Assembly (NCBI GenBank): GCA_005239635.1
Contig: SBBQ01000013.1
Coordinates: 57,841 to 121,840 of the forward strand
DNA length: 64,000 nt
Direction of reading: 5' to 3'
Origin: Uliginosibacterium gangwonense
GTDB taxonomy: Bacteria > Pseudomonadota > Gammaproteobacteria > Burkholderiales > Rhodocyclaceae
Shown: piece by piece, positions 9,701 to 17,776 of the stretch
How positions within the stretch are numbered: the stretch's first letter is position 1
Layout: every line of letters begins with the position of its first letter
Made by a program: the position numbers and the translations under genes
Notes under the pieces: generated by a model
The model's database searches: none
What the model saw: the letters and a program-made list of their open reading frames with translations, nothing else
Told to the model about the DNA's origin: nothing

Positions 9701-10258
9701 GCAGGCGTGCGAAATATAGCGCTCGGTTTGCGGCGTGCCGGCGCGCTGCAGTTCAATGTAAAACGCGTCCGGAAATAATGACGACCACGCCATGGCTGCG
9801 GCACGCGCGGCATCTTGGTTGCCGGCCAGCAATGCTTGCCCAATGTCGCCCTGCATGGCGCCAGAGAGTGCCAGCAAACCATCGCTGTAACCGTAAAACC
9901 ATTCGCGGCGTAATTCAGCGCGGCCGCGATATTTGTTTTCAAGATAGGCGCGTGTGAGTAGTTCGCATAATTGGCCATACCCCTCACGGCTTTTTGCCAA
10001 TAACAATAGGCGGTGGGGTTTGTCGCGGTCTTGCTCGTTGGTGATCCACGCATCGCAACCAATTATTGGCTTAATACCCTTGCTGCGTGCCTCTTTATAA
10101 AACTTCACCAGCCCAAACACATTACTTAAGTCGGTGACGGCGAGCGCAGGCATGTTGTCTGCGCGTGCTGCGGCCACGGCATCATCAATCCGCGTAATGC
10201 CATCAATGATGGAATATTCAGAGTGCAGACGAAGATGAATGAAGCTTGGATCAGACAT
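6776..10258 (-). CDS. dnaE: DNA polymerase III subunit alpha
   Basis: 1160 residues from the ATG at 10258 (MSDPSFIHLRLHSEYSIIDG), matching the usual DnaE length; an upstream in-frame ATG at 10303 would add an atypical extension. Visible parts: an N-terminal PHP domain, the palm active site around PDFDIDFCQDNR with catalytic aspartates, GPGRGSGAGSLVAY, the finger/helix-hairpin-helix region, an OB fold near residue 1000 (TLIAGLIVSTRTQMTRRGKM), and a C-terminal tau-binding region. It is the replicative polymerase of the chromosome. The WbuC-like gene overlaps its stop codon. Two copies of the ATTGGCAAA word lie inside it (7845, 9993). Confidence 0.98.
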   Translation of the reverse strand: MSDPSFIHLRLHSEYSIIDGITRIDDAVAAARADNMPALAVTDLSNVFGLVKFYKEARSKGIKPIIGCDAWITNEQDRDKPHRLLLLAKSREGYGQLCELLTRAYLENKYRGRAELRREWFYGYSDGLLALSGAMQGDIGQALLAGNQDAARAAAMAWSSLFPDAFYIELQRAGTPQTERYISHACALASSLNLPVVATHPVQFLKQEDFQAHEARVCIAQGYVLADKRRPVEFTDQQYFKSSAEMCALFADVPEALQNSVEIAKRCSVSIQLGKNFLPLFPTPEGLSLDDFLVEEAKRGLEVRLQELYPDPTVREQRRPEYDARLSFETNTIIQMGFPGYFLIVADFINWAKNNGVPVGPGRGSGAGSLVAYSLRITDLDPLEYALLFERFLNPERVSMPDFDIDFCQDNRYRVIEYVRSRYGKSAVSQIATFGTMASKAVVRDVGRVLDLPYNLCDRLSKLIPVVQNKPVSLADAREQEPLINELMNDGNDGESVQQLWALAEPLEGLSRNVGMHAGGVLIAPGKLTDFCPLYQQDGEDATPVSQFDKDDVEAVGLVKFDFLGLRNLTIIQLAVEYVEQLSGEKLDLLSLPFTDPAAYQILKDANTTAIFQVESEGMKKLLKKLGPDRFEDIIAVLALYRPGPLGSGMVEDFILRKKGQQKIDYFHPDLQACLEPTYGVIVYQEQVMQISQIIGGYTLGGADMLRRAMGKKKPEEMAKHRDIMREGAATKGYDPALAMQLFDLMEKFAEYGFNKSHTAAYAVVTYHTAWLKAHHCAAFMAATLSSDMDNTDTVKIFHDDALANKLIILPPDVNLSRYRFAPVDRQTIRYGLGAIKGTGQQAVENIIAARESGPFTDLFDFCHRIDKRMVNRRTIEALIRAGALDALHPEGARGRAQLLASVGIAMEAAEQAAANAHQVGLFDMGDSGSSAHKPDLIAARIWTEREKLANEKLAFGFYFSGHPYTSFKPELSRFIKRSLSHLEPTRDATLIAGLIVSTRTQMTRRGKMAFVQIDDGTGQLEVSVFNELFDAQRSKLKEDEILVVEGKVQHDDFTDSLRVVADRLMTLGEARSARAKQLCIQLNGEVRASGGSTAAAQKLRSLLEPYRAGDTACPVRVRYNNGQAVGDVRLGQMWKVRLDDSLLGNLHDWLSEANVQVEY

Positions 10259-10319
10259 GGCGCATGAGTGAGAACGGGCGTGGACAGGCCTGAAAATCTG
10301 CATCAGGTTGCAGTGCTGA

Positions 10320-10353
10320 TTTTACCCTTTTCGGACGATCGGCCGGGGTAAAA
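10320..10353. other. Inverted repeat between rhomboid gene and dnaE
   Basis: TTTTACCC (10320-10327) and GGGTAAAA (10346-10353) are perfect arms around an 18-base loop that contains a second small CGG/CCG pairing. It lies upstream of dnaE and downstream of the rhomboid gene, both on the minus strand. There is no long U-tract, so it may be a weak terminator, an attenuator or an operator for dnaE. Confidence 0.35.
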
Positions 10354-10435
10354 CGTATAGGGAAAACTGCAGAAAATAGGTGGCGATTTTGACGAAGCCC
10401 GGCAGCAAAATCGCTGCTTTGCCAAGATGGATTTG

Positions 10436-11596
10436 CTAGCCGGCACCGGGGCGGCCATAGCTGCGCTGTTCTTGCATAGCCGCGGCGAGTGCATCGGCCT
10501 CGTGCTGCTTTTGGTTAGCGTCTTCAAGCAACAAGGTGTCGCGCGATTCAATTGCGCGAGCTAGTAGATCAAGCGCATCACGCCTGGCGATGGCATAGCG
10601 CAGCACGTCTTGGCGAAAACGTTCCAAGCGAGGCTGTACAACAGCCATGCCTTCAAGGGTCGTGATCTGTTGTTGCCAACGGACGATGAGTTCCTGGTCC
10701 AGTATATCGAGCGCTTCATTGGGTGGGGTGCGGCGTTCATGCATCACGTTATAACGCTCGACCAGTGCATGTTCTTCTTCTGCAAAGTGGTCGAGCGCGG
10801 TGAGCAATGCTTGTTGCCGTGGGTAGTCTGCTGCATAGTTAGGCAAGCGCGTGAGTGTCGCCGCGCACACTGCGATACAGAGTGCTGCACTAACCAGTAG
10901 TTTTGTTGGGAACTTTGGCAGAGGATTGGCAATGGGTGTGGTGCAGAGGAGGCCGCAGACGATGCCCGCCAACAAACCGCCTAAATGTGCAGCATTGTCG
11001 ATACCGGGAATGAAGATACCGGCCATCACTGCAAACACCAAGAAGATCACCATGGTCAGGCTTAGTGTGCGCATCATCTGCAGCGGCACCGAGCCACGTT
11101 GGCGCACTAAATAGGCGATGAGCGAGCCATAAACACCGAAGATCGCACCCGAGGCGCCCACGCCGAGAATGTCCTGTCGCCACCATAGGCTTGCGGTGCT
11201 GGCTGCAATGGCCGACACGCTATAAATGATTGCAAAGTTACGGCTGCCGTATAAACGCTCGACCAAACGCCCTGCGTCAACCAAAGCCATCATGTTGAGG
11301 GCTATATGCATTAAACCGGCATGCAAGAAACTCGCGGTCAGTACGCGCCACCACTCTCCGCCGGTGACAAGGGGGGCAACTAATGCGCCCCACTGCGTGA
11401 GTGTTTGGCGGTCACCATTGAGCCAGTGTTCGCTTTGCCATGAGGTAACAATGTACAGCGCGACATTGGCAATAAAGAAAATGGCGGTGAGATAAGGAAA
11501 GCGCAGTCGTGCGTGGAGTTGTGTTGCAAACGTCACAGGGTCTGGCGGAGTGGATGTTGTTGCAGCCCCGCCATGGTGAGGACTGGGTTCGCTCAT
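10436..11596 (-). CDS. Rhomboid-family intramembrane serine protease
   Basis: 386 residues from the ATG at 11596, which overlaps the stop of the upstream reductase (ATGA); an ATG at 11611 is possible but lies deeper in that gene. Catalytic elements are intact: HIALN (H97, N101) in TM2, GASGAIFG with nucleophile S149, and partner H204 in DNAAHLGG. About six membrane segments span residues 35-220. It should cleave transmembrane substrates in the inner membrane. The C-terminal 165 residues are soluble, helical and rich in Glu, Arg and Gln, an extension with no recognised domain. It is coupled to the FMN reductase gene. Confidence 0.9.
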   Translation of the reverse strand: MSEPSPHHGGAATTSTPPDPVTFATQLHARLRFPYLTAIFFIANVALYIVTSWQSEHWLNGDRQTLTQWGALVAPLVTGGEWWRVLTASFLHAGLMHIALNMMALVDAGRLVERLYGSRNFAIIYSVSAIAASTASLWWRQDILGVGASGAIFGVYGSLIAYLVRQRGSVPLQMMRTLSLTMVIFLVFAVMAGIFIPGIDNAAHLGGLLAGIVCGLLCTTPIANPLPKFPTKLLVSAALCIAVCAATLTRLPNYAADYPRQQALLTALDHFAEEEHALVERYNVMHERRTPPNEALDILDQELIVRWQQQITTLEGMAVVQPRLERFRQDVLRYAIARRDALDLLARAIESRDTLLLEDANQKQHEADALAAAMQEQRSYGRPGAG

Positions 11597-12186
11597 GCCA
11601 ATCGTTGGCACGTGGACACGAGCTTTTGCGCGATAGTGCTGAGTGTGGTTTGCAAACGCGTGTCGGTAATCAGTTGTTGGCGATCTTCTGTTAGATGTTG
11701 CGTGGCTTGCGAAACAGCGAGTTGCTCGCTTAAGACCAAAACCTGAAACGCCTGCAACACAGCGCGCACATGCGTGAGTCCGCGCAGCCCACCCAAGTTG
11801 CCCCCTGAAGCGCTTACCAGTGCGGCCACTTTGCCACGATACGGTGCGAGTCCTTCATGCGTGACACCGTGCGCGTCTGTGTAGGAACGTGACATCCAAT
11901 CCAGCGTATTTTTGAGCAGCGGCGTAATGGAGGCGTTGTATTCAGGGCACGCCAACAATAAGCCTTGGCAACTTATAAATTGCTCGCGCAAAGCTTGTGC
12001 GCTAGGCGGAATGCCGTGTGCTATTTCCTCGTCGCCGTTGTAGAGCGGCATGGGGTATTGAGCGAGGTCAATCCAGACGACCTCTCCTCCGGCTTGGGTG
12101 ATGGCGTGTGCCGCAACATGTGCAAGTCGAGTGTTGAGTGAGCCGCTGCGGCTACTGCCAGACATGACAAGAATGCGGGGCTTCAT
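11593..12186 (-). CDS. NADPH-dependent FMN reductase family flavoprotein
   Basis: 197 residues with a flavodoxin-like fold. The N-terminal phosphate-binding loop reads VMSGSSRSGSLNTRLA, the second FMN contact is CPEYNASITPLLKNTLDWMSR, and SASGGNLGGLRG follows near residue 130. Members reduce FMN, quinones, azo dyes or chromate with NAD(P)H; the physiological acceptor cannot be told. It begins 13 bases behind the pirin gene on the same strand and its stop overlaps the rhomboid start, so pirin, reductase and rhomboid form an operon-like run. Confidence 0.87.
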   Translation of the reverse strand: MKPRILVMSGSSRSGSLNTRLAHVAAHAITQAGGEVVWIDLAQYPMPLYNGDEEIAHGIPPSAQALREQFISCQGLLLACPEYNASITPLLKNTLDWMSRSYTDAHGVTHEGLAPYRGKVAALVSASGGNLGGLRGLTHVRAVLQAFQVLVLSEQLAVSQATQHLTEDRQQLITDTRLQTTLSTIAQKLVSTCQRLA

Positions 12187-12199
12187 GGTGCGTGTTTAA

Positions 12200-12919
12200 T
12201 TATAGGGCGGCAGGGGGTAGGTCAAAAATCAGAAAATCGCAGGTACTGCTGTTCTCTTGTACAACAAGGTCAATCACCGTTTCGTGTCGCAATCGGGCGC
12301 CATCACCTGCGCTGAGCGCTTGCCCGTTTAGACCAACTTCGCCGGCGATGACCTGTACATAGGCGTAGCGATTTGCAGCAAAGTGTTGCGTGTGGGTTTT
12401 GCCCGGGTCTAGCTGTACGCGATAAATTGCGGCATCTTGATGCATGCGGATGCTGCCGTCACGTCCATCAGGTGAGGCGAGCACAGCAGCGCGATTGCGC
12501 ATGAGTTCTGGTGGCACTTCGATTTGATCATACGAGCTGGGTAAACCTTGGGTCGGCGGCATGATCCAAATTTGCAGCAGGTGCACAGGGTGTTCGGCAT
12601 CCGGGTTAAATTCACTGTGTGTGATACCCGGCCCGGCGCTCATGTACTGCGCTTCATAAGGTGCAATGCGTGCGCCGTTGCCCATGCTGTCTTTATGTTC
12701 GAGCATGCCCGACACAATGACGGTGATGATTTCCATGTCACGATGACCATGGGTGGGAAACCCTTGGCCCGGTGCCACGATGTCTTCGTTGATGACGCGC
12801 AACGGTCCCCAGCCCATGTGGGCGAGGTCGTAATAATCTGCAAACGAAAAGCTATGCCACGTTTGCAGCCAACCATGGTCGGCATGACCCCGAGATTGTG
12901 CGCGGCGAATTTGGATCAT
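12200..12919 (-). CDS. Pirin family protein
   Basis: 239 residues. The N-terminal cupin has the pirin metal ligands in FPTHGHRDMEIITVIVSG and the later AGPGITHSEFN (His and Glu/His ligands), and the family opening HSFSFADYYDLAHMGWGPLRVINED. A second, degenerate cupin fills the C-terminus. Bacterial pirins of this YhhW type show quercetin dioxygenase activity in vitro; the natural role is uncertain. It lies 9 bases after the ParA-like gene and 13 before the reductase. Confidence 0.9.
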   Translation of the reverse strand: MIQIRRAQSRGHADHGWLQTWHSFSFADYYDLAHMGWGPLRVINEDIVAPGQGFPTHGHRDMEIITVIVSGMLEHKDSMGNGARIAPYEAQYMSAGPGITHSEFNPDAEHPVHLLQIWIMPPTQGLPSSYDQIEVPPELMRNRAAVLASPDGRDGSIRMHQDAAIYRVQLDPGKTHTQHFAANRYAYVQVIAGEVGLNGQALSAGDGARLRHETVIDLVVQENSSTCDFLIFDLPPAAL

Positions 12920-12928
12920 GGCGCGGCC

Positions 12929-13552
12929 CTAGTCATTCAACCAACGCATGATGGGGTGCCACTGTTCCCAATCTGCAGCAGCACGGGAAGGCGCCAAATC
13001 AAAAATGCTCATGCCGTGTGCAGCGGCTTGCACATAGAGTTGGGTATCGCGAATGTGCGTGAGCACAGGCAAGTCGAGGCCTTCTAAAAAGCGTTCGAGT
13101 TCGTGGGCGGCACGCGTGCGTGCATCTACCCGCATGCCCACGATGGCAACATCAACTTTGCCTTTGAGAATTTCTTTTTCCTCACGCAGCGCTTCAAAAA
13201 AATCACGCGAGGCGAGAATATCGAATAGCGAAGGCTGAACAGGCACCAGCACCTTATCAACCTGGCCCAACACGCGATGCAACATTTTGCCGTGCAAGCC
13301 TGCGGGCGTGTCCAACACGGCATGCGTGGTGCCTGCTGGGGCGCGGGCGGGTTCGCCATCTCGAATTTCCCAGCTATTGATAGGGGCGAGTTTAGGCGAC
13401 CTGAGTGCTAACCAGTGTCGAGAGGACTGCTGGCGATCTACATCGCCCAGCATGACGCTGCGGCCCGAAGTGGCCAGAAGACCGGCGAGGTTGGTCGAAA
13501 GCGTACTTTTGCCACAGCCCCCTTTGGGGTTGGCGACCAGAATGGCTTGCAT
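12929..13552 (-). CDS. ParA-family ATPase, orphan
   Basis: 207 residues. The deviant Walker A motif is NPKGGCGKSTLSTNLAG near residues 8-24, with the signature Lys, and Walker B-like VLDTPAG lies near residue 95. The protein lacks the N-terminal HTH of plasmid ParA and has no ParB or centromere-like repeats next to it. Small orphan ParA/MinD-like ATPases can position cellular cargo or act in chromosome segregation. Here the partner is not visible, so only an ATP-dependent partitioning or localisation role is suggested. It precedes the pirin gene by 9 bases. Confidence 0.85.
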   Translation of the reverse strand: MQAILVANPKGGCGKSTLSTNLAGLLATSGRSVMLGDVDRQQSSRHWLALRSPKLAPINSWEIRDGEPARAPAGTTHAVLDTPAGLHGKMLHRVLGQVDKVLVPVQPSLFDILASRDFFEALREEKEILKGKVDVAIVGMRVDARTRAAHELERFLEGLDLPVLTHIRDTQLYVQAAAHGMSIFDLAPSRAAADWEQWHPIMRWLND

Positions 13553-13696
13553 GATGCTCCCGAGTTGGCGGTGATCGTTAGACGCGAACTAGAACAACAA
13601 CAAAACCTGCGGTGAAGTGCAACGGTGTGCGGCGCTTGCCCCCACAAAAGGGGCGTGAGCCAACACCTGTATTGTGGCGCGATGCTTGAATTCTGG

Positions 13697-14095
13697 CTAG
13701 TCCGTCTGGAATAGGCGCTTTGAAGCCTCTTTAGCCGCTGCGATGTTCTGATGGTGCAATTGCACTTCAGCGCCAATTTGTTTTTTCTGCTCATCGGTGA
13801 GCGGATAGCCCCGCTCCTTTTCAAGCGCTGCTATATGCCGAACAGCGGTGTCAGCTATACGACTGTCCAGCGGCACGGCTTTGCGCGTGCGTTCGAGCGT
13901 GAGTTGGCTGATTTTTGCCAATTGGCGCAAATAACGTTCTTCCTCTTTACGCACTTCTGCCTTGAGAGAAGCAGCTTGTGTCGGCGTTGGAATAGGGGTT
14001 TGCGGCGTAAATTGAGCGATGAGCCAAGGTTGTTCGCTGGCCACAGAAATGGCTGAGCACGCTAATAAGAAAAGCAGCACCAGTATGCGAGGCAT
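13697..14095 (-). CDS. Small exported protein, function unknown
   Basis: 132 residues. A cleavable signal peptide is clear (MPRILVLLFLLACSAISVAS, then EQPWL). The mature part is Gln/Thr/Pro-rich at first, then almost wholly helical and rich in Lys and Glu (about residues 45-125), without cysteines. I do not recognise a family. It lies alone between maeB and the ParA gene, with about 145 bases to each; it could be a periplasmic helical protein. Confidence 0.6.
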   Translation of the reverse strand: MPRILVLLFLLACSAISVASEQPWLIAQFTPQTPIPTPTQAASLKAEVRKEEERYLRQLAKISQLTLERTRKAVPLDSRIADTAVRHIAALEKERGYPLTDEQKKQIGAEVQLHHQNIAAAKEASKRLFQTD

Positions 14096-14210
14096 CGTAA
14101 GTCCCAGTGGTATCTGTTTTATGCAGAAGATGAGTTAGAAGCTTAACGCAGCTTAGGCGTGCTTGGCTGACCTACTGAGTAAAACCAGCCAAAGCCGGGG
14201 GCAAAATATA

Positions 14211-14234
14211 GGCGAGGGCTGAGTAACCCTCGCC
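14211..14234 (-). terminator. Intrinsic terminator after maeB
   Basis: GGCGAGGG (14211-14218) pairs perfectly with CCCTCGCC (14227-14234) around an 8-base loop. Read on the minus strand it is followed by TATATTTTG, so it ends maeB transcription. Confidence 0.7.
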
Positions 14235-14267
14235 TTGCGCCATTAATTTACCAATAGAGGCTGTTTG

Positions 14268-16571
14268 TTACTTGCTGGCTGCATCAACTACGGACAGTGC
14301 CGTGATATTCACCAAGCGGCGCACCGTCGCGCTGGGGGTGAGAATATGCACGGCCTTGGCTGCGCCCAGCAGCAGAGGGCCGATTGTGGCGCCGGTAGTG
14401 CTCGCCGCTTTGAGCAAATTAAACGAAATATTGGCCGCATCAATATTGGGCATGACCAACAAGTTGGCTTCGCCTTGCAGATCAGAATCCGGATTCACGC
14501 GGGCGCGAATGTCGGGTGAGAGCGCGGCATCGCCGTGCATTTCGCCGTCCACTTCCAGGTCAGGGGCAAGCACACGCAGCTGGTCGCGTGCTTCACGCAT
14601 TTTGCGTGCGCTGCGCGATTGTTTGCTGCCAAAGTTGGAGTGGGACAACAGCGCCACTTTGGGGGTGATGCCAAAGCGCTTGAGTTCTTCTGCCGCCATC
14701 AGCGTAATGTGTGCGAGCGATTCTGCATCCGGCTCTTCGTTTACATAGGTGTCGGTAATAGCCAAGGTGCGACGCTGCAGCATGATCAAATTCATCGCCG
14801 CCATGAGTGGGGCATGTGATGAGCGGCCAATGACATTTTCGATGTGCGCCAAGTGCGCTTCGTACTGGCCATAGGTGCCACAGATCAGTGCATCGCCGTC
14901 GCCGCGACGTAACAACATGGCGCCGATGAGTGTGGTGTCGCGTCGCAGTTCTGCTTTGGCAATTTCCGGCGTCACCCCTTCGCGCGCCATGAGGCGTTGG
15001 TATTCACCGCACAACTCGGTGTAGCGCGGGTCTGACTCTGGGTTAACGATGTCAAAGTCGCGCCCGGCTTCTAAGTGCAAGCCATACTTTTTAATGCGCA
15101 TGTCGATTACCCACGGGCGACCGATTAGTACGGGGCGAGCAAGGTTTTCATCGAGCACAACGCGAATGGCGCGCAGTACGCGCTCGTCTTCGCCTTCGGC
15201 GTAAATAACGCGCTTACGTTCTGGCGCAATCGCTTTAGCTGCATCAAAAATCGGACGCATCACGGTGCCCGATTGATACACATAGGTTTCGAGCGATTGA
15301 CGGTAAGCATCCAAGTCCGCAATGGGGCGCGTGGCGACGCCAGACGCCGCTGCAGCTTGTGCTACGGCGGGTGCAATGCGCACAATCAAACGTGGGTCAA
15401 ACGGCTTGGGAATAAGGTAGTCCGGCCCGAACTCTAGCTCTTGTCCGGCGTAGGCCATGGCGACCACATCACTCTGTTCTGCTTGTGCCAATTCGGCAAT
15501 AGCCGTGACACAGGCCATTTTCATTTCTTCGGTAATGCGCGTGGCACCACAGTCGAGCGCGCCCCGGAAAATAAACGGGAAGCACAGCACGTTGTTGACT
15601 TGATTCGGATAGTCAGAGCGGCCCGTCGCAATAATCACATCCGGGCGTGCGGCCTTGGCAACTTCAGGGCGAATTTCAGGCTCTGGGTTTGCCAACGCAA
15701 GAATGATCGGTTGCGCGCCCATGCGCGACACCATTTCGGCTTTCAATTGTCCAGCGACCGATAAGCCGAGGAATACATCCGCGCCCTCAATCACGTCTGC
15801 CAGCGTGCGCTTGTCGGTGGCTTGGGCGTAGCGTGCTTTGTTCGGCTCCATGTTGGCGTCGCGACCTTGGTAGATCAGGCCTTTGGAGTCGCACACCCAA
15901 ACATTGTTGCGATTAACCCCCACGCGACACATGAGATCAAGGCAGGCAATGGCCGCAGCGCCTGCCCCCGAGCAGACTAATTTGATATTGCCAATATCTT
16001 TGCCCACCACTTTCAGGCCGTTAATCAGCGCGGCGGTCGAGATAATGGCGGTGCCATGTTGGTCGTCATGAAACACCGGAATGTTCATGCGCTCTTTGAG
16101 CTTTTGCTCAATATAAAAACATTCGGGCGCTTTAATGTCTTCGAGATTAATGCCGCCTAAAGTGGGTTCGAGCGCGGCAATCATGTCGACCAGTTTGTCC
16201 GGATCGTTCTCGGCTAGTTCGATATCAAACACATCAATGCCGGCAAACTTTTTAAACAAACAGCCCTTGCCTTCCATGACGGGCTTAGAGGCCAGTGGGC
16301 CAATATTGCCAAGGCCTAACACAGCTGTGCCGTTGGTAATTACGCCGACTAGATTGCCGCGTGAGGTCATCTCAGTGACTTGCGATGGGTCGTCCACAAT
16401 GGCATTGCAAGCGGCGGCAACGCCCGGCGAATAAGCGAGTGCGAGGTCGCGTTGATTGGTGAGGCTCTTCGTGGGTGTCACGGAGATTTTGCCGTGGCTG
16501 GGCAAACGGTGATATTCCAAAGCGGCCTTGGCTAATTGTTCGTCCAGACCGGGTTCTTTTTCGAGTGACAT
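14268..16571 (-). CDS. maeB: NADP-dependent malic enzyme with phosphotransacetylase-like C-terminus
   Basis: 767 residues, the normal length of MaeB. The N-terminal malic enzyme half carries [32 protein letters not shown], the metal-binding [10 protein letters not shown] and the dinucleotide loop [14 protein letters not shown]. The C-terminal half (from about residue 440) resembles phosphotransacetylase ([15 protein letters not shown], ILAxxNPEPEI at the junction), a domain that is regulatory in MaeB. It converts malate to pyruvate and CO2 while making NADPH in the cytoplasm. Transcribed alone, with a terminator at 14211-14234. Confidence 0.96.
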   Translation of the reverse strand: MSLEKEPGLDEQLAKAALEYHRLPSHGKISVTPTKSLTNQRDLALAYSPGVAAACNAIVDDPSQVTEMTSRGNLVGVITNGTAVLGLGNIGPLASKPVMEGKGCLFKKFAGIDVFDIELAENDPDKLVDMIAALEPTLGGINLEDIKAPECFYIEQKLKERMNIPVFHDDQHGTAIISTAALINGLKVVGKDIGNIKLVCSGAGAAAIACLDLMCRVGVNRNNVWVCDSKGLIYQGRDANMEPNKARYAQATDKRTLADVIEGADVFLGLSVAGQLKAEMVSRMGAQPIILALANPEPEIRPEVAKAARPDVIIATGRSDYPNQVNNVLCFPFIFRGALDCGATRITEEMKMACVTAIAELAQAEQSDVVAMAYAGQELEFGPDYLIPKPFDPRLIVRIAPAVAQAAAASGVATRPIADLDAYRQSLETYVYQSGTVMRPIFDAAKAIAPERKRVIYAEGEDERVLRAIRVVLDENLARPVLIGRPWVIDMRIKKYGLHLEAGRDFDIVNPESDPRYTELCGEYQRLMAREGVTPEIAKAELRRDTTLIGAMLLRRGDGDALICGTYGQYEAHLAHIENVIGRSSHAPLMAAMNLIMLQRRTLAITDTYVNEEPDAESLAHITLMAAEELKRFGITPKVALLSHSNFGSKQSRSARKMREARDQLRVLAPDLEVDGEMHGDAALSPDIRARVNPDSDLQGEANLLVMPNIDAANISFNLLKAASTTGATIGPLLLGAAKAVHILTPSATVRRLVNITALSVVDAASK

Positions 16572-16711
16572 GCAAAATCTCCAGCAGCGCCATGCAAGCT
16601 TGGGCGCAAATTTAAGTAGTGTTGTAGGGTAACAGTGCCTAGCCGATCATGATTTGATGTATGGCAGGCAGTGGGGTTCTGTTTAAATTTTGTTGGGGAC
16701 TATGCGTAATT

Positions 16712-17749
16712 TCAATGCGCAGGTGCCTGCGGCGGCGGGTCGGCATTGGCAATGCCAAAGGCCGCTTCGATGCGTTGCATAGCGGGATGCGTGATATCTG
16801 CGGCGCGTAAAGTGGCAAAGTCTGCGCGAATGGTTTTATTAAATTCATCAGGGCCACGCAAAGCGCGGTTGGTTTCATAAATTTCACGGGCGTTACTAAT
16901 TTGCCCATTGAGCAATAGCATGTGGGCGCGGTTAATCTGAGCTGCACGATATTCGGACGAGGTGTTGGGTACGGCGTCGACAGCTTGTTCTGTACATTCG
17001 TAATCGCGCAGATGCAAACAGGCCCACGATAGGGCAACCATCACCGCCGCATCATTTTTTCCGGCTGCGATAGCGCGGTCTAGCCAAGAACGTGACTTCG
17101 CATAATCTGGCGCTACCCCTAGGCCACTGCCATACACCACGCCCAATAGCGCAAAGGCTTCGGGCCGATTAGCTGCTGCAGCTTGCTCGGTCAGCGACAA
17201 GGCTTGCGGTAGCAGTTCGGGCCGGTTGAGTGCGTAGTACAACTGAGCCAACATAAATGCAGCTTCGCTGTCTTTGCTTTCAATAGCCTTGCGCAGCCAT
17301 TTTTCGGCAATCTCAGGATTGGCGGTGACACCCGTGCCTTGCGCATAAACCTGGCCCAACACCACCATGGCACGCACCGAACCGGCTTCTGCAGCGCGTT
17401 CTGCATAGCGGGCGGAGGCGAAATCATCCTTGAGCAAGCAGGTGCCGAAGAAATGCCAATCCGAAATTTGCAGCAGCGCGTTGGCATCATTGTTGTCAGC
17501 GGCGCTGGCAGCCTCACGCACGGCGCGCGAACATTGACCGTTGAGATGCGCGCGTGGCCACTCATCGGGCGTGGCGAACGCGCTTGGTGCGGTAAGGAGT
17601 ATGAGTGCGTAAGTGCTTAGATGCGCCAGCAACCGCCCGCGCTGCGGTATGCAACGTTTCAAGTGGCAAAACGGCATCAGGGCGTTGGCAAAGGCCGCGG
17701 CCAAATTGCCAATCGGGCGAGTCAGGGGGCGTCTGACAAATAGGCTCAT
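16712..17749 (-). CDS. Sel1/TPR-repeat protein, probably exported
   Basis: 345 residues from the annotated ATG. A long basic leader precedes a hydrophobic stretch at about residues 43-60 (LSTYALILLTAPSAFA), which looks like a late signal peptide. An internal Met could be the real start. Sel1-like repeats follow, with the typical A-x-x-G-x-x-x-A-x-x-x-L-G-x-x-Y pattern: RAAEAGSVRAMVVLGQVYAQ, then EKWLRKAIESKDSEAAFML, and a later copy near residue 200. Such repeats mediate protein contacts. No partner is evident. It lies 27 bases downstream of uvrD on the same strand. Confidence 0.7.
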   Translation of the reverse strand: MSLFVRRPLTRPIGNLAAAFANALMPFCHLKRCIPQRGRLLAHLSTYALILLTAPSAFATPDEWPRAHLNGQCSRAVREAASAADNNDANALLQISDWHFFGTCLLKDDFASARYAERAAEAGSVRAMVVLGQVYAQGTGVTANPEIAEKWLRKAIESKDSEAAFMLAQLYYALNRPELLPQALSLTEQAAAANRPEAFALLGVVYGSGLGVAPDYAKSRSWLDRAIAAGKNDAAVMVALSWACLHLRDYECTEQAVDAVPNTSSEYRAAQINRAHMLLLNGQISNAREIYETNRALRGPDEFNKTIRADFATLRAADITHPAMQRIEAAFGIANADPPPQAPAH

Positions 17750-17776
17750 TGTTCGCGCGTATTTGGTCCTGCGTAA

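Noticed and set aside
12929..13552. Plasmid-type partition locus or integrated element
   Set aside because: No ParB, no iterons, no integrase or attachment-site repeats; neighbours are ordinary chromosomal genes.
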